Assembly (NCBI RefSeq): GCF_000296695.1
Contig: NZ_BAFK01000023.1
Span: forward strand, 1 to 57,494
Source: Rheinheimera nanhaiensis E407-8
GTDB taxonomy: Bacteria > Pseudomonadota > Gammaproteobacteria > Enterobacterales > Alteromonadaceae
Direction: 5' to 3'
DNA: 57,494 nucleotides
A program made the translations under genes and the position numbers. Below, piece by piece: positions 55,996 through 57,494 of the stretch; position 1 is the stretch's first letter, and every line of letters starts with the position of its first letter. Below the pieces are notes generated by a model that had not been told where the DNA came from, made no database searches, and saw nothing but the letters and a program-made list of their open reading frames with translations.

Positions 55996-56264
55996 GTTTA
56001 GATAAATTCAAGGCCTGGTTCCGCCAGGCCAGTTTTTATGCCGAAGAAGCTTATAACGCGCCCTATCGCAGTGCGATAGCGCGTGCCAAACGTGAGCAGG
56101 ATGATTTATTTATGCTGCTCATTTTCTCTGAAATGATGGGTGTGCCCAACCCTGCCAGTTATTACACGCTGGAGCTGCAACCCTTGCTATTGGAGCGCTT
56201 TCACGACTGGCATACCCGTATGGGCATGGAACACTCGCCGCTGGACAATATTAAATGCTGTTAA
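55992..56264 (+). CDS. Cory-CC-star family small protein ending in Cys-Cys
   Basis: A 90-residue helical protein (FKAWFRQASFYAEEAYNAPYRSAIARAKREQDDLFMLLIFSEMMGVPNPASYYTLEL). It matches what I recall as the cory-CC-star family, named for its terminal CC. The only cysteines are residues 89 and 90, directly before the stop. There is no signal peptide and no clear membrane helix. It lies between cstA and the ArsA-like ATPase, overlapping both, a neighbourhood the family is known for. A C-terminal dithiol suggests a metal, disulfide or lipid link; function is not known. Confidence 0.85.
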   Translation: MSLDKFKAWFRQASFYAEEAYNAPYRSAIARAKREQDDLFMLLIFSEMMGVPNPASYYTLELQPLLLERFHDWHTRMGMEHSPLDNIKCC

Positions 56265-57259
56265 CTGATAAACGCGTGCTGCTGATTGGCGGCAAAGGTG
56301 GCGTGGGTAAAACCACCACCTCATCGGCATTGGCAGTTCTGGCCGCCGAGCGCGGTAAAAAGGTGCTGCTGGTGTCGACCGATCCGGCGCACAGTTTAGC
56401 CGATGCCTTTGACCGTGACATTGGCGACAACATTACCCGCTTAGCGCCGAATTTAGATGGTTTAGAGCTCGACCCCGACCGCGAGGTAGAGCAGCATCTG
56501 GCTAAAGTCACCGCCCAGCTAAAGCGCTTTACCCGGCCGGAAATGTTTGGCGAAATAGAGCGGCAAATGCGCTTAACCCGCCAGTCACCCGGCGCACAGG
56601 AAGCGGCGATGCTCGAGCGTATTGCTAATGTTATCGAGCTTGGCCTTAACGAGTACGATCTGGTTATTTTCGACACCGCGCCCACCGGCCATACCCTGCG
56701 CCTGCTCAGCCTGCCTGAAGCGATGGCCGCCTGGACCCAGGGTTTATTAAACGCCAATAAGCGCTCAGAGAAGTTAGGCGATGTATTGGGCCACTTAACG
56801 CCCAAAGCCGGCCGCGATATCGACAGCCCATTGGACGACCCGAATCAGCATGCCACCGCCGGCATGGATGATCGCAACAAAGCCATCACTGAAACCTTAT
56901 TAGCGCGCCAACGCTTGCTGCAACGCACCCGCGAGGTATTAACCGATGCCAGCCGCACTGCCCTGCTGTTTGTGTTAACGCCAGAAAAGCTGCCAATCTT
57001 AGAAACCGGCCGTGCGGTGCAAAGCTTACAGCAAGAAAAGCTGCCACTGGCCGGCCTGGTGGTAAACCGCATTTTGCCCGACAGCGCCGACGGTGATTTT
57101 CTCGCCGCCAGACGCGCGCAGGAAAAGGTGCATTTAGCCCAGATAGAGCAGGATTTTGCCAGGCTGTCACGCTATAAAGTACCGCTGCAAGCCACAGATA
57201 TTCAAGGGCTTAGCGCACTGCAGCATATGGCGGAGTTGCTTAAGCAAGCCGGTTTATAG
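56255..57259 (+). CDS. ArsA/Get3-like ATPase without cysteines
   Basis: A 334-residue single-unit ATPase of the ArsA/TRC40 family. Deviant Walker A GGKGGVGKTT is at 12-21, switch I has STDPAHSLADAF, and switch II has DTAPTGHTLRLLSLPEAMAAW. It is the size of Get3, not of the duplicated E. coli ArsA. It contains no cysteine, so it lacks the arsenite-binding triad of ArsA and the CxxC zinc site of Get3. Its ATG lies inside the final codons of the preceding gene (10-base overlap). No arsenic genes (arsB, arsR) are near, so arsenite export is unlikely. Confidence 0.92.
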   Translation: MLLTDKRVLLIGGKGGVGKTTTSSALAVLAAERGKKVLLVSTDPAHSLADAFDRDIGDNITRLAPNLDGLELDPDREVEQHLAKVTAQLKRFTRPEMFGEIERQMRLTRQSPGAQEAAMLERIANVIELGLNEYDLVIFDTAPTGHTLRLLSLPEAMAAWTQGLLNANKRSEKLGDVLGHLTPKAGRDIDSPLDDPNQHATAGMDDRNKAITETLLARQRLLQRTREVLTDASRTALLFVLTPEKLPILETGRAVQSLQQEKLPLAGLVVNRILPDSADGDFLAARRAQEKVHLAQIEQDFARLSRYKVPLQATDIQGLSALQHMAELLKQAGL

Positions 57260-57284
57260 CGGACAAGTGTGAGCGAATCGCGGA

Positions 57285-57368
57285 CGTTAACACAGCCATA
57301 ATCGGCAGCCGGAGCATAGCGTAGGCCGCCCGGCGCCGATAGGCGCGAAGTTGATGGCTTTGTTAAGC
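57285..57368 (-). repeat. attC-like imperfect palindrome
   Basis: Read on the minus strand, GCTTAAC (57362-57368) fits the RYYYAAC inverse core of integron attC sites. The other end, GTTAACG (57285-57291), fits the GTTRRRY core only in part. The arms pair as TTAACA(A/C)AGCCAT with an extra C in one arm, then a second block TCGGC-GCCGG/TCGGCAGCCGG. The stop codon of an RDD-like reading frame lies in the first core, as in gene cassettes. No integrase is in the window. Confidence 0.35.
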
Positions 57369-57461
57369 ATTTTGGTCAAATTTAACCGGCTCTTTACTTA
57401 GCTGGCGAATTACTACGGTGCCTGCCAACTTGTCGTGAAAACCTTGTTTTCGCGGTAGTGT
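57363..57461 (-). pseudogene. C-terminal remnant of an RDD-type membrane protein
   Basis: The minus-strand frame encodes LPRKQGFHDKLAGTVVIRQL before its stop, matching the conserved C-terminal end of RDD proteins (HDKLAGTVVV). Directly upstream the same frame has a TGA, and the 30 bases beyond do not encode a membrane helix in any frame. It is therefore a truncated or frameshifted fragment, unless the frame is restored beyond the window. Confidence 0.35.
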
Positions 57462-57494
57462 TCAAAATTCTGTGTCATTTCATTAAACTAAGCG

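Noticed and set aside
56251..56805. 184-codon minus-strand frame over the ArsA-like gene
   Set aside because: It is opposite a conserved ATPase, and the product is Ser/Arg-rich without a recognisable domain.
56255..57259. Arsenic resistance assignment for the ArsA-like gene
   Set aside because: It has no cysteines and no duplicated ATPase, and no arsB or arsR is adjacent; the ArsC-type genes at 8247 and 37073 are far away and belong to other operons.

Overview
The window is an ordinary, gene-dense stretch (about 61 protein genes, one tRNA) of the chromosome of a gammaproteobacterium. Gene content and order (dapA-bamC-DUF2066-hda, pheST-ihfA, yejK-yejL-yejM, ydbH-ynbE-ydbL, perM/bepA-yfgD, sulA with SOS boxes, several families known mainly from Alteromonadales and Vibrionales such as DUF3581, DUF2897, DUF3413 and DUF2069) point to the Alteromonadales/Rheinheimera-Alishewanella-Arsukibacterium group. 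That placement is inference from gene families, not from a marker comparison. I see no prophage, insertion sequence, CRISPR array or transposase.

Layout. 1-2.6 kb: a leftward promoter of stable-RNA type at the edge, DUF3581, sulA under two LexA boxes, ychJ, and a conserved small protein. 2.6-7.7 kb: tRNA-Tyr, a response regulator with TPRs, deoC, a possible small RNA, a YgjP-type protease, xthA, yfbV. 7.7-8.2 kb: a 580-base gene-free region with an AT-rich tract and two facing DnaA boxes. 8.2-16 kb: yffB-dapE-M15 peptidase-DUF2897, yejK, yejL, yejM, DUF2061, rlmF, a CvfB-like protein. 16-22.2 kb: a leftward six-gene photolyase operon (DUF523/DUF1722, phrB, NTF2-like, FAD oxidoreductase, DUF1365, cfa) behind a promoter that resembles those of ECF11 (RpoE-ChrR) sigma factors of the singlet-oxygen response. 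22.2-30 kb: leftward ihfA, pheT, pheS, hda, DUF2066, bamC, dapA. 30-38.4 kb: gcvR, bcp, a PQQ-type sugar dehydrogenase directly followed by a TonB receptor resembling the PQQ importer PqqU/YncD, perM, bepA, yfgD, a WrbA-like flavoprotein, DUF2069. 38.4-47.1 kb: a periplasmic binding protein, rmuC, a Lon N-domain protein, queE/queC, a DAACS symporter, lysC behind a lysine riboswitch, two poorly characterised small genes. 47.1-57.3 kb: an M28 peptidase lipoprotein, ydbH-ynbE-ydbL, a TPR-GGDEF protein, and the operon cstA - small Cys-Cys-terminated protein - ArsA/Get3-like ATPase. The right edge holds an attC-like imperfect palindrome and the end of an RDD-type gene on the minus strand.

The least understood system is the last operon. 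Its genes overlap by 4 and 10 bases. The ATPase has no cysteine at all, so it lacks both the arsenite site of ArsA and the CxxC zinc site of Get3, while its 90-residue partner carries its only two cysteines as the last two residues. Other regulatory logic readable from the sequence: SOS control of sulA, lysine control of lysC with a visible alternative pairing, a probable light/singlet-oxygen promoter for the photolyase operon, and translational coupling of the PQQ enzyme with its probable cofactor receptor.
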